Positions 6,465-15,082 are shown, counted from the stretch's first letter. The stretch: 64,000 nucleotides of DNA from Bacteroidales bacterium UBA2861 (GCA_002350615.1 DEFD01000031.1:14368-78367), one strand, 5' to 3'. A program made the numbers and translations. Notes: generated by a model not told the origin, from the sequence alone.

Positions 6465-7531
6465 TATATCAGGGAAAACAAAAAATTTGGTCCGACTATC
6501 AGAAGGACATTCCGGACGACCACTGGTTTTATGTGCGCAGCTGCATACGTCAGAGCTTCTTCCCGGGATCCGAGAAATTCTTCATGAAGATTGTCAGGGA
6601 CGATCTTGGGAAGGATATCTATGAGACTGAGCATCATACCACCTGCGGCGGCATAGCCTATCACTGCGATACCATTCCGCAGGAAACTGCGATGACGATT
6701 GTTGCCCGCCAGTTCGCTCTCATGACCGAAGCCGGATACGAGAATCTGGTCGCCTCCTGCATAACATCTTTCGGAAATTACTGTGAAACCATAGAAACCT
6801 GGCGCGAATTCCCCGAACTTGAAGCCCGGGTGCGCGAACATCTCTGGAAGGCTTGCCGCCGGGAATTCAAGGTGCCAAAATACGTGGCCCACGCCAGCGA
6901 TCTCGTTTACAAGTTCCGCAATGAAATCGCCGCACGCGCAAAATTCCGCCTTGTAGACCATGAAACCGGCGAACCGCTTAGGATCGTGGAGCATATTGGC
7001 TGCCACTATTCCAAGATGTTCCCCCATAAAGGCGTGGGCGGAGCGGAGTACCCCTGTGTGCTCAGCGGTATGGCAGAAGCATGGGGCGGGGAAGTGATAG
7101 ACTATCCCGAGAGGCGTCATTGCTGCGGATTCGGATTCCGCCAGTATCTGGTAAGGGCCAACAGGGGATATTCCCTTTCCAATACACACAAGAAGTTCGA
7201 GTCAATGGAACCATATCATCCTGACTGTATCATAACCAACTGCCCCGGCTGTCCCTTCTTCCTGGACCGCTGGCAATATGTGATTTCGGAGATGGAAGGC
7301 AAGACCTATGGACAGGACGGACATGGCATCCCCGTGTTGACCTATGAGGAGCTTGCGGCCCTGGTGCTTGGCTACGATCCTTGGGATATGGGGCTCCAGA
7401 TACATCAGGTTGGCCTGGAACCGCTGCTTGACAAAATGGGGGTTCCCTACGATCCCTCGAAAAAGTATCTCGGGCTTAACGAAAAAGAAATCATGAAACC
7501 TGGACTGCCTACGGTCCTGAAATGTTGCTGA
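6461..7531 (+). CDS. HdrB-like subunit with two CCG domains
   Basis: This protein of 356 residues has cysteine-rich CCG-type motifs: TTCGGIAYHC and ASCITSFGNYC in the first half, then HIGCHYSKMF, RRHCCGFGF and TNCPGCPFF in the second. In methanogen HdrB such motifs hold the non-cubane clusters where a disulfide is reduced. Bacterial homologues occur in many redox complexes acting on disulfides, lactate or quinones. It overlaps HdrC upstream and HdrA downstream, so it is part of one complex. The true substrate cannot be read from the sequence. Confidence 0.8.
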   Translation: MIYQGKQKIWSDYQKDIPDDHWFYVRSCIRQSFFPGSEKFFMKIVRDDLGKDIYETEHHTTCGGIAYHCDTIPQETAMTIVARQFALMTEAGYENLVASCITSFGNYCETIETWREFPELEARVREHLWKACRREFKVPKYVAHASDLVYKFRNEIAARAKFRLVDHETGEPLRIVEHIGCHYSKMFPHKGVGGAEYPCVLSGMAEAWGGEVIDYPERRHCCGFGFRQYLVRANRGYSLSNTHKKFESMEPYHPDCIITNCPGCPFFLDRWQYVISEMEGKTYGQDGHGIPVLTYEELAALVLGYDPWDMGLQIHQVGLEPLLDKMGVPYDPSKKYLGLNEKEIMKPGLPTVLKCC

Positions 7532-8553
7532 TGACTATGGACAGGAAAATCGTTATAATCGGCGGAGGCATCGCCGGCATGGAGACTGCGGCTTGCCTGC
7601 GGGACCTTGGATGGACTCCCGTGATTGTCGAACAATCGTCCGCCCTCGGCGGACATGTGGCGGAATGGAACTGCCTCTTCCCGGATCTCGCGCCGGCCGG
7701 CAAACTTGTCGATTCCCTTAGGGCGAAGGTGGAAGGAATTGAAATTCACCTCGATACGGTGATAGCTGCCATCAATTATCTTCGCAAGGGTTACAGCCTC
7801 GTACTTTCGGACGGAACCAAACTCCAAAGCGATGCGGTGGTTTTTGCAACCGGTTTCAGTCTTTTCCGCGCGGAGAAGAAAGAAGAATACGGATATGGCA
7901 TTTACGACCATGTAATCAGCAACAAGGACCTTGAACTCTGGTTCAATACCGGCAGCGACGAGCGTGTTCCCGACAATCCTAAGGCAGTGGGGTTTGTGCA
8001 TTGCGTGGGTTCCAGGGACATCAAGGCCGGCAATACACAGTGTTCCAAAGTCTGCTGCATCACGGCCATCAAGCAGGCAATAGAGTTCAAGGAGAAATTT
8101 CCGAAGGCGGAAGTATACTGTTTCTACATGGACCTGCGCCTCTTCGGACGCAAGTATGAGGATTTCTATATACACGCACAGAAGGACATGGGCATACATT
8201 TTATCCGTGGCCGCGTGTCCGAGGTGTCGGAAACGATCGACGGGCGCGTGTTCGTAAAGGCGGAGGACACCCTGTCGGGCAAGCCGCTGCGCGTGAGCCT
8301 CGACCTGCTTGTACTCATGGCAGGTATAGTCTGCAACCGGGACAACGACAGGCTGGCGCAGGCTGTTTCCCTCCCTCTGGACGAAGACGGCTTCTTCCGC
8401 AGCAGGGACAATGTCTCACAGCTTACCCTGTCGGACAAACCGGGCGTTTTCTTTGCCGGCACCTGCACCGGACCCAAAACCATTCCGGAGACGCTGGCTG
8501 AAGCCAGAAGCGCCGCGCTGGCAGTAAATGAATACCTTAAAACGCTCAAGTAA
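7531..8553 (+). CDS. Short HdrA-like FAD protein
   Basis: This protein of 340 residues opens with the dinucleotide-binding motif IIGGGIAGMETA and has the HdrA/QmoA signature: GGHVAEWN, then HCVGSRD and a cysteine set CSKVCC, then the VYCFYMDLRLFGRKYEDFY segment. HdrA is the flavin-bearing, and in methanogens electron-bifurcating, subunit. This copy is about half the usual length and lacks the extra N-terminal and ferredoxin domains of bifurcating HdrA, so it looks more like the QmoA-type core. The start at 7531 overlaps the hdrB stop in TGATG; ATG 7537 is an alternative. Confidence 0.75.
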   Translation: MTMDRKIVIIGGGIAGMETAACLRDLGWTPVIVEQSSALGGHVAEWNCLFPDLAPAGKLVDSLRAKVEGIEIHLDTVIAAINYLRKGYSLVLSDGTKLQSDAVVFATGFSLFRAEKKEEYGYGIYDHVISNKDLELWFNTGSDERVPDNPKAVGFVHCVGSRDIKAGNTQCSKVCCITAIKQAIEFKEKFPKAEVYCFYMDLRLFGRKYEDFYIHAQKDMGIHFIRGRVSEVSETIDGRVFVKAEDTLSGKPLRVSLDLLVLMAGIVCNRDNDRLAQAVSLPLDEDGFFRSRDNVSQLTLSDKPGVFFAGTCTGPKTIPETLAEARSAALAVNEYLKTLK

Positions 8554-8891
8554 TGGATTTCGGTTTCAGCCTGTCCCCGAGTTCGGCAGTCAATCTGGAC
8601 AACACGGACATGTCGCTCTATGAGCGTCTTTGCGAGCGGGAACCCGGTGCGAAGACCTGCATGGCCTGCGGCAGTTGCAGTGCGACCTGCACGGTGAGCG
8701 CCATCAACGGAATGAGCGTGCGCAAGGTCATCCTCGGCCTTCAGCGCGGGCAGTTCCGTGATGTGGAGAAGATGCTTTCCCGCTGCATGCTTTGCGGAAA
8801 ATGCACCATGGTTTGCCCGAGGGGAATCAATACCCGGCATCTCATTCTCGAGCTGTGCCGTCTTTATGGTAGCAAGGAGGGTGAACTATGA
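8553..8891 (+). CDS. Second HdrC-like protein
   Basis: This small protein of 112 residues is close to methanogen HdrC in length. Its two [4Fe-4S] motifs are CMACGSCSATC and CMLCGKCTMVCP, separated by the linker GMSVRKVILGLQ typical of HdrC. The start codon overlaps the hdrA stop (TAATG) and its own stop overlaps the next gene by 4 bases. Two HdrC genes in one operon suggest that one serves the soluble HdrB and the other the membrane HdrD-type subunit. Confidence 0.8.
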   Translation: MDFGFSLSPSSAVNLDNTDMSLYERLCEREPGAKTCMACGSCSATCTVSAINGMSVRKVILGLQRGQFRDVEKMLSRCMLCGKCTMVCPRGINTRHLILELCRLYGSKEGEL

Positions 8892-10696
8892 GAGAAAGGT
8901 TCGCAAGCGGTTTCGACCCCTTTGTCATCCCCTTCGTGCTCGGGATGGTTTTCGTGCTGTCCTACTGCCTTTTCGGCATGATCAGGATACTTGTCCAGCT
9001 TCCCAAGGCGGACCGCAGAAAGTTCCTTCTGTCCCTCGTCACCCCGAAAACGCTTCTTAAGGACATCAAGGATATTTTTCTCAACTGCCTGATCCACGTC
9101 AAGTTGTGGAAACGCAATCCGGTGCTGGGCTATATGCATTCCAGCATAGCCTTCGGGTGGTTCATGATAATATTGCTGGGACATCTGGAAGTGATGCTTT
9201 TCCTGCCGGAGAGGATACATCTGTTCTATTACCCCATCTTCTTCAATTACTTCGTCGCGGAGACGGAGACGACGCTTCAGGGTGCCGTGCTCTTTTTCCT
9301 GATGGACTTCTTCCTGCTGATGATATTGAGCGGCATAGTGCTGGCCATCATCAAGCGGGTGAGGTCGCGTATCGTCGGCATGAGAAGGACCACGAATCCG
9401 AGTTTCCTCGACAGGGTGGGGCTGTATTCGCTGTGGGCTATCTTCCCGCTGCGTCTGCTTTGCGAGAGCTTCACCGCCCATATCAGCGGCGGAAGTTTTC
9501 TTACGCTCCCGATGAACTGGATTTTCAGGCAGTTCCTTGGCAACGAGCTGAATGCACTGCCTACTTGGTGGGCATACTCCATCGCGCTGGGCGTGTTCAT
9601 GACGGTGCTGCCTTTCACCCGTTACATGCACATTCCTTCCGAAATGCTGCTGATACCCCTTCGCAATGCAGGCCTTCATATCCTGCATCCGAGAAAAGGT
9701 TTCGCAAGGGTGCAGTTCTACTCCTGCCCTGGCTGCGGAGTATGCATAGACGCCTGTCCCATGAGCGTGCGCAAGGAGAACCTGAAGGATTGTACCGTTT
9801 ATCTTAACAGGCAGTTGCGGCGCGGAAACGAAAAGCGAATAGAAGAAATAAGCGACAAATGCCTGATGTGCGGAAAATGCACCGCAGTCTGCCAGGTTGG
9901 AGTGCAAGGTCCTGAACTCCGTCTTGCACAAAGGACGATGCGCAACTATGGGGTCAATCCTCATTATTCCGATATCGACCCGGAGCGCTTCCGTGTCGAG
10001 GGCGGTTCTGCCAAAGTCCTTTATTTCGCAGGCTGCATGACGCATCTGACCCCCGGGATAGGGAAGTCGGTTCGTTCACTTCTGGACAAGGCCGGAGTGC
10101 CGTTCAAGATGATGGATCCGGAAGGCGGACTTTGCTGCGGAAGGCCCATGATGATGGCCGGCAGGAAGGAACAGACCAGGGAACTGATACGGCTCAATAC
10201 GGATATAATCCGCAATTCCGGATGTACTACGCTGCTTCTCAGCTGCCCTATCTGCTACCGTATTTTCAAAGAGCGTTATTCTTTGGACGGAATCCGTATC
10301 GTCCACCACAGCGTATTCTTCGACGAGCTCATAAAACAGGGTAAGTTGTCGGTGCAACACAATGATTCACTGCGTCTTGCATATCACGATCCCTGCGAAC
10401 TCGGACGCGGATGCGGCATTTACGACGAACCCCGTTCCGCAGTGTCCTCGGTGGCCGAGTTGCTTGAAGCCGGAAAGAACCGGGAGGAAAGCATCTGCTG
10501 CGGAGGCAGCCTCGGCAGTCTAAGCCTGAACTTCGAAAAGCGCAAGGACATTACGCTGGCGTCCCTGAAGAACCTTTGTGTGGAGGATCCCGACGGGATA
10601 GTCACCGCGTGCCCTTTGTGCCAGAGTACGTTCAGCAATTATTCGGATATCCCCGTGCAGGACATCGCACAGGTCCTTGACAATGCTTCATCTTAA
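8888..10696 (+). CDS. Membrane HdrE-HdrD fusion (cytochrome-like plus iron-sulfur/CCG domains)
   Basis: This protein of 602 residues has about five membrane helices in the first 250 residues (around 12-36, 84-105, 130-156, 177-199 and 227-250) with several histidines that could ligate heme b, like HdrE/NarI. Then come two [4Fe-4S] motifs (CPGCGVCIDACP, CLMCGKCTAVC) and two CCG domains (FAGCMTHL with GLCCGRP and SCPIC; YHDPCELGRGC with SICCGGS and ACPLC), as in HdrD/DsrK. The fusion therefore combines a quinone-reactive membrane part with a disulfide-type catalytic part. It is last in the coupled Hdr operon and probably anchors the complex. Confidence 0.75.
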   Translation: MRERFASGFDPFVIPFVLGMVFVLSYCLFGMIRILVQLPKADRRKFLLSLVTPKTLLKDIKDIFLNCLIHVKLWKRNPVLGYMHSSIAFGWFMIILLGHLEVMLFLPERIHLFYYPIFFNYFVAETETTLQGAVLFFLMDFFLLMILSGIVLAIIKRVRSRIVGMRRTTNPSFLDRVGLYSLWAIFPLRLLCESFTAHISGGSFLTLPMNWIFRQFLGNELNALPTWWAYSIALGVFMTVLPFTRYMHIPSEMLLIPLRNAGLHILHPRKGFARVQFYSCPGCGVCIDACPMSVRKENLKDCTVYLNRQLRRGNEKRIEEISDKCLMCGKCTAVCQVGVQGPELRLAQRTMRNYGVNPHYSDIDPERFRVEGGSAKVLYFAGCMTHLTPGIGKSVRSLLDKAGVPFKMMDPEGGLCCGRPMMMAGRKEQTRELIRLNTDIIRNSGCTTLLLSCPICYRIFKERYSLDGIRIVHHSVFFDELIKQGKLSVQHNDSLRLAYHDPCELGRGCGIYDEPRSAVSSVAELLEAGKNREESICCGGSLGSLSLNFEKRKDITLASLKNLCVEDPDGIVTACPLCQSTFSNYSDIPVQDIAQVLDNASS

Positions 10697-10708
10697 TCTG
10701 AAAATATC

Positions 10709-12001
10709 ATGAGAAAAAACCTTCTGCTCCTTTTGTATGCATTCCTCCTTGCATCCACGACTTTATATGGACAATACGACGGAGTCTGGCAGGAGGTGCG
10801 GGAGAACAGACTGCTCGCAAGCGGACAGGACAATGTCTATCCCATGCAGAAGCAGAAGCTTACAAGGCGTCCGAGAGGTTACAGGGAGCGTTTTGTGTCC
10901 ATGTACTCCAGACACGGTTCCCGATATGCCTATACTTCTAAGACCTACGATTTCCTTAAGGAAAACCTTTCGCGCGCTGAACGGGATTCCAATCTTACGG
11001 AATACGGAGCGGCCCTTGCCAAGGAGCTGGCTCCCTTCTTCGAAACCGTCCGCTACAGGGTGGGAGACCTTTCGCCTCTGGGTTGGAATCAGCTTGCATG
11101 GATCGCCAGGACCATGAAAGAATCTTTCCCCCGGGCATTTTCGCGCGGCGCCAGCGTGGATGCATGCGTGTCCCCGTCTATGCGCTCTGCTCTCAGCATG
11201 AGTTCTTTCTGCCTCGCACTCGGGCAGGCATGTCCAGGCGTGCGGATCTATGAGCACCAGAGCATCGAAGACCTTCCCGCCGCACGCCCTAACAGGGGAA
11301 ATCCTTTCGCCTATGCGGATGCTTACGCCCCATTCCCCATACAGGAGAGCCCCGAGCAATTCTGCGAACGCAAGATTGATTATGATGCCGTATTCGGCAA
11401 AATCTTCAAGGATCCCTCCCGGGTAGAATGCCAGGACGGAAGGATCTGGGCTCTGGACTATCTATACATGCTTGTCGCAGGGATGAACAGCCTCCCGCAT
11501 GAGATAGTGCCCGATGTTTCCGGCATCTTCACCGCCGAAGAATTCGCTCAGATGTGGGAGGTGGACAATTATCTGCGTTTCAGGGAGTATTATAAGTATC
11601 TTTCTACCTGCTGCGCCGTTTACGAAGATATAATCGCCAAGGCCGATGCCAGACTGAAGGACAGCAGAAGGGGAGCAGATGTGCGCTTCGGACACGACCA
11701 CGTGCTGCTGACACTCTACATGATAGCGAATGTGGAAGGCTATGGCCATTTCCCCGACAAGGCGGACGATGTCGCCCTGTGGTTCAGAAACTATATAACG
11801 CCGATGGGCGGCAATATGCAGCTGGTGTTCTATACCCCCAGACGAAGTTCCAAGCCAGTCCTGGTGAAACTCCTTGTGAATGGCAAAGAGTCATTTTTCA
11901 GCGGGCTGAAGCCTGTAAAAGGCCCCTATTACGATTGGGAGGAGCTCAAAGACTTCTTTGGGAAGCGGATGGATCTGTTCCGTGTCCCGCTTTCCCGATG
12001 A
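10709..12001 (+). CDS. Histidine acid phosphatase, MINPP-like phytase
   Basis: This protein of 430 residues begins with a cleavable signal peptide (MRKNLLLLLYAFLLASTTLYGQ). It has the histidine phosphatase motif SRHGSR (R68, H69, R72) and a C-terminal proton-donor segment RFGHDH near residue 328. Length and sequence fit the multiple inositol-polyphosphate phosphatases (MINPP) known from gut Bacteroides, which release phosphate from phytate in the periplasm or in outer-membrane vesicles. It starts 12 bases after the Hdr operon, so it may be co-transcribed. Its 3' end overlaps the convergent NhaC gene by 56 bases. Confidence 0.8.
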   Translation: MRKNLLLLLYAFLLASTTLYGQYDGVWQEVRENRLLASGQDNVYPMQKQKLTRRPRGYRERFVSMYSRHGSRYAYTSKTYDFLKENLSRAERDSNLTEYGAALAKELAPFFETVRYRVGDLSPLGWNQLAWIARTMKESFPRAFSRGASVDACVSPSMRSALSMSSFCLALGQACPGVRIYEHQSIEDLPAARPNRGNPFAYADAYAPFPIQESPEQFCERKIDYDAVFGKIFKDPSRVECQDGRIWALDYLYMLVAGMNSLPHEIVPDVSGIFTAEEFAQMWEVDNYLRFREYYKYLSTCCAVYEDIIAKADARLKDSRRGADVRFGHDHVLLTLYMIANVEGYGHFPDKADDVALWFRNYITPMGGNMQLVFYTPRRSSKPVLVKLLVNGKESFFSGLKPVKGPYYDWEELKDFFGKRMDLFRVPLSR

Positions 12002-13241
12002 GTATCCCGAGAATCGCGCAGATTCCCAGCACGAAAGGATAGTAGAGTTTCGGAATGATCGCCGCAGCGCTTATCCCGGCAAGGGAGGCTGCCATGAGTA
12101 GCTGGGCGCCGTAGGGGAGGATTCCCTGGACAAGGCATGAGAACGTATCCATGATGCTGGCGACTTTCCTCGGCTTTAGATTGAAACGACCGCAGAGGTC
12201 TTTTGCGATTCCGCCGCAGGTGATGATTGCTATAGTATTGTTCGCGGTGCAGATATTTGCCAGCGAAACGAGTGCTGCTATGGCGAATTCAGCGGCTCTC
12301 GGTCCTTTCAGCCGGTAGGTCAGGGCTGATGCAAGATAGTCCAGTCCGCCGTTCCTCCGGATAAGGGCGAGCAGGCCTCCGGCGAGAAGGGTGATTATTA
12401 TAAGTTCCCCCATTCCGTAGATGCCTTCTCCGCATGCGACCATCCAGGATGTCCATCCTATCGAGCCGCTGAGCAGGCCTGTACACAGGTTCAGGACCAG
12501 GCCGGCCGCGAGGATGCAGAGCACGTGTATGCGGCAGAATGCCATTATGATGACGCTGAGATAGGGGATCAGCTTCGGGACATCGATGCCGCCGTGCGAG
12601 AAGTTTCCTTCGTTCCCCCTTCCTATAAATAGATAGATTACAAGGACGATAAGTACGGCAGGCGCGACGATTTTGATGTTCGCGCGGAATTTGTCGCGAA
12701 GTTCGCATCCGAGGGCCTGGGTGGATGCTATGGTGGTATCGGAGATGAACGAAAGATTGTCTCCGAAGAAGGCGCCTCCCACCACTGCGGCGGCGGTAGT
12801 CGCCATGTCCATCCCCGTTTCGGCCGCGATTCCGCTTGCAAGGGGCATTATGGCCACTATAGTACCGACGCTGGTGCCGACCGCGAATGAAACTATGCAG
12901 GAGGCTATGAAGAGACCTCCGAGAAGGAAGCCGCCCGGTATTACGGACAGGGTGAGATTTACCATCGCCTCGATGGCTCCCGCCTGTTTTGCCGTTGCCG
13001 CGAACGCACCGGCAAGAATGAAAATCCATATCATGAGCAGGACATTCCTGTCGCCGGCGCCGGAGGAGAAGCAAGTGACATTTTCTTTCAGCCCGCCCGG
13101 AAATATCAGGAAAGCGTATCCGCAGGCTATCATGAAGGCGGCTGAAATGGGGATCTTGTAAAAGTCTTTTATCACTGCGGCCGATATCAGGTAAACTGCC
13201 ATGAATACCAGAACCGGGCTCAATGTCAGGAATTTCTTCAT
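11946..13241 (-). CDS. nhaC: NhaC-family Na+/H+ antiporter
   Basis: This very hydrophobic protein of 431 residues has about ten membrane helices. Conserved NhaC-type stretches are visible: GTSVGTIVAIMPLA, GGAFFGDNLSFISDTTIAS, and the second-half repeat ANNTIAIITCGGIAK. The family exchanges Na+ (sometimes amino acids) for protons at the inner membrane. The ATG complementary to 13239-13241 begins MKKFLTLSPV; upstream codons lie in the leader. The promoter (complement of 13261-13268) overlaps the divergent trp leader promoter. The last 56 bases overlap the phosphatase gene on the other strand. Confidence 0.8.
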   Translation of the reverse strand: MKKFLTLSPVLVFMAVYLISAAVIKDFYKIPISAAFMIACGYAFLIFPGGLKENVTCFSSGAGDRNVLLMIWIFILAGAFAATAKQAGAIEAMVNLTLSVIPGGFLLGGLFIASCIVSFAVGTSVGTIVAIMPLASGIAAETGMDMATTAAAVVGGAFFGDNLSFISDTTIASTQALGCELRDKFRANIKIVAPAVLIVLVIYLFIGRGNEGNFSHGGIDVPKLIPYLSVIIMAFCRIHVLCILAAGLVLNLCTGLLSGSIGWTSWMVACGEGIYGMGELIIITLLAGGLLALIRRNGGLDYLASALTYRLKGPRAAEFAIAALVSLANICTANNTIAIITCGGIAKDLCGRFNLKPRKVASIMDTFSCLVQGILPYGAQLLMAASLAGISAAAIIPKLYYPFVLGICAILGILIGKAGHGTDPSASQRSL

Positions 13242-13257
13242 AACCAGGCAAAAATTG

Positions 13258-13287
13258 TTGCAAATATAAAAACTATTCATATATTTG
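13258..13287 (+). promoter_or_regulatory. Promoter of the trp leader
   Basis: TTG at 13258-13260, 19 bases, then TATATTTG at 13280-13287. The -33 element directly adjoins the -7 box of the divergent nhaC promoter, so the two promoters overlap. Confidence 0.7.
13261..13268 (-). promoter_or_regulatory. -7 box of nhaC
   Basis: On the minus strand this reads TATATTTG, 19 bases before the nhaC ATG. It lies within the spacer of the divergent trp leader promoter; both probably cannot be occupied at once. Confidence 0.65.
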
Positions 13288-13298
13288 CAGAAGCGGCT

Positions 13299-13352
13299 AT
13301 GACGAAAATCTCTGCATATTCTGCACTTCGATGGTGGCGTCTGACTCTTTAA
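13299..13352 (+). CDS. trpL: trp leader peptide with tandem Trp codons
   Basis: An open frame of 17 codons reads MTKISAYSALRWWRLTL, with two adjacent TGG codons at 13332-13337. It starts 11 bases after a TATATTTG box and is followed by a hairpin terminator before trpB2. Adjacent Trp codons in a short peptide ahead of a Trp gene are the sign of ribosome-mediated attenuation. The ribosome stalls here when charged tRNA-Trp is short. No gene-finder would report so short a frame, and its function is inferred from position and the RNA pairing. Confidence 0.8.
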   Translation: MTKISAYSALRWWRLTL

Positions 13353-13450
13353 CGGTCAGGCTAATGTCATAGTTATCAGGGAAACGGGTGCACACATCGT
13401 TTCCAATAATAAGAAGAATACAGCCTGTCCGTGCCCGGACGGGCTTTTTT
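13341..13450 (+). promoter_or_regulatory. trp attenuator: alternative hairpins and terminator
   Basis: Four segments are visible. Segment 1 CTGAC (13341-13345, inside the leader frame after the Trp codons) pairs with GTCAG in segment 2 (13355-13359). Segment 2 GGTCAGGCT (13354-13362) can instead pair with segment 3 AGCCTGTCC (13422-13430), with one T-T mismatch. Segment 3 within AGCCTGTCCG (13422-13431) pairs with segment 4 CGGACGGGCT (13436-13445), followed by six T. A ribosome stalled at the Trp codons would cover segment 1 and free 2 to pair with 3 (read-through); one reaching the stop at 13350 covers 2 and lets the terminator form. Confidence 0.75.
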
Positions 13451-13485
13451 GTGCATTATCATTAACAATCAATCATTATATCATT

Positions 13486-14850
13486 ATGAAAACCAAGCGC
13501 TTTATCCTCCAGGAATCTGAGATTCCGAAACAATGGTACAACATTCTGGCAGACATGCCGAACAAACCGTTGCCGCCGGTGAATCCCGGCACCAAACAGC
13601 CTTTGAAGGCTGAAGACCTGTACCCTGTATTCTGTGAGGAATGCGCCAGGCAGGAACTGAATACCACCGACCGCTTCATCGATATTCCCGAGGCGGTGCT
13701 GGAGCAGTACAAGAACTACCGTGCTACGCCTCTCGTACGTGCATACGGTCTCGAAGAGGCCCTTGGAACTCCAGCCCATATATACTTCAAGAACGAAAGC
13801 GTCAATCCGCTCGGCTCCCATAAACTGAACTCAGCCATCGCCCAGGCCTATTATGCCAAACAGGAGGGCACCACCAATATCACCACTGAAACGGGTGCCG
13901 GTCAGTGGGGCGCCGCCCTTTCATATGCCGCCAAGGCCTTCGGGCTCGAAGCCGCGGTGTATATGGTGAAGATCAGTTATGAACAGAAGCCCTATCGCCG
14001 CAGTATAATGCAGACTTTCGGCGCCCAGGTCACGGCCTCTCCTTCCATGTCCACCAAGGCGGGGCGCAAGATACTTACGGAGAACCCGACTCATCAGGGA
14101 TCCCTCGGCACGGCCATTTCCGAAGCGGTGGAGCTGGCTCTCAATACCCCGCACTGCAAGTATGTTCTCGGCTCGGTGCTGAACCATGTCTGCCTTCATC
14201 AGACAGTCATAGGACTGGAAGCTGAAAAGCAGATGGAGATGGCAGGGGAGTATCCGGACACTGTAATCGCATGTTTCGGCGGCGGTTCCAATTTCAGCGG
14301 CCTGGCCCTTCCTTTCCTGAGGCACAATATCCTGGACGGAAAGAAAACGAGGTTTATTGCGGCGGAACCTGCATCCTGCCCCAAGCTTACGAAAGGTGAG
14401 TTCGCCTATGACTTCGGCGACGAGGCCGGTTACACGCCGCTGCTTGCGATGTATACTCTCGGCCATACCTTCAGACCTGCTAACATCCATGCGGGTGGCC
14501 TGCGCTATCATGGCTCCGGTTCGATAGTCGCACAGCTCCTAAAGGACGGGTACATAGAGGCGGTGGATATAGAACAGCTGGATTCTTTCAAGGCAGGTGT
14601 CCTCTTCGCCCGCAGCGAAGGCATCATCCCGGCACCGGAGTCCTGCCATGCCATTGCAGCTACCGTGAACGAGGCTCTCAAGTGCAAGGAGACAGGTGAA
14701 GAGAAGGTGATCCTTTTCAACCTTTCCGGACATGGCCTCGTAGATATGGCGGCGTATGACCGCTATTTCTCTGGCGACCTTGCCAATTACAATGTGTCCG
14801 ACGAGGAGATCGCAGCCAACCTTGCTGCCAGCGGAGTGGTAAGTATCTGA
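13486..14850 (+). CDS. trpB: Tryptophan synthase beta chain, TrpB2 type
   Basis: This protein of 454 residues belongs to the long TrpB2 branch of PLP-dependent tryptophan synthases, which join indole and serine. The PLP lysine is K113 in LGSHKLNSA, the ETGAGQWG motif is at 135-142 and the phosphate-binding GGGSN at 265-269. An N-terminal extension of about 70 residues is usual for TrpB2. No trpA is next to it, so it may salvage indole or work apart from the main trp operon. The trp leader peptide upstream supports a real role in tryptophan supply. Confidence 0.9.
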   Translation: MKTKRFILQESEIPKQWYNILADMPNKPLPPVNPGTKQPLKAEDLYPVFCEECARQELNTTDRFIDIPEAVLEQYKNYRATPLVRAYGLEEALGTPAHIYFKNESVNPLGSHKLNSAIAQAYYAKQEGTTNITTETGAGQWGAALSYAAKAFGLEAAVYMVKISYEQKPYRRSIMQTFGAQVTASPSMSTKAGRKILTENPTHQGSLGTAISEAVELALNTPHCKYVLGSVLNHVCLHQTVIGLEAEKQMEMAGEYPDTVIACFGGGSNFSGLALPFLRHNILDGKKTRFIAAEPASCPKLTKGEFAYDFGDEAGYTPLLAMYTLGHTFRPANIHAGGLRYHGSGSIVAQLLKDGYIEAVDIEQLDSFKAGVLFARSEGIIPAPESCHAIAATVNEALKCKETGEEKVILFNLSGHGLVDMAAYDRYFSGDLANYNVSDEEIAANLAASGVVSI

Positions 14851-14860
14851 TAATGACACA

Positions 14861-14886
14861 AGAAGTCCCGCCGCGGCGGGACTTCT
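14861..14886 (+). terminator. Palindromic terminator after trpB2
   Basis: AGAAGTCCCGCCG and CGGCGGGACTTCT form a perfect 26-base palindrome 10 bases after the trpB2 stop. The T tract behind it is broken (CAAGTTTAGG then AAGTTTTT), so termination is likely but less certain. Confidence 0.65.
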
Positions 14887-15039
14887 CAAGTTTAGGTTAA
14901 GTTTTTGGGACGGCGGATTCGGGTTGGCAGTATGTTACCGCCTGTCTCCTTTGTTTCTGATGCAAATTTCGTAACAATGTTTTCTCCCTGAAAATAATTG
15001 TGACAGGGACGAACACTATGTGACGAAACTATCGATTTT

Positions 15040-15071
15040 GGGACTAAAATGCGCATTTTAGGGACAAAATG
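15040..15071 (+). promoter_or_regulatory. Candidate operator: direct repeats around an 18-bp palindrome
   Basis: GGGACTAAAATG (15040-15051) and GGGACAAAATG (15061-15071) are direct repeats with a 21-base period, two helical turns. Between and within them CTAAAATGC/GCATTTTAG (15044-15061) is a perfect palindrome. They cover the place of the -33 element of the promoter whose -7 box is at 15083. Paired direct repeats are usual LytTR targets, so autoregulation by the next gene is plausible. Confidence 0.45.
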
Positions 15072-15082
15072 AGGAAATTTTG

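Noticed and set aside
8864..10045. Minus-strand frame of 393 codons, His- and Gln-rich
   Set aside because: It is a shadow of the HdrE-HdrD fusion; the composition comes from reversed Cys and hydrophobic codons.
11946..12001. Frameshift at the end of the phosphatase or NhaC gene as cause of the 56-base overlap
   Set aside because: Both C-termini look reasonable and many other convergent pairs in the window also overlap.
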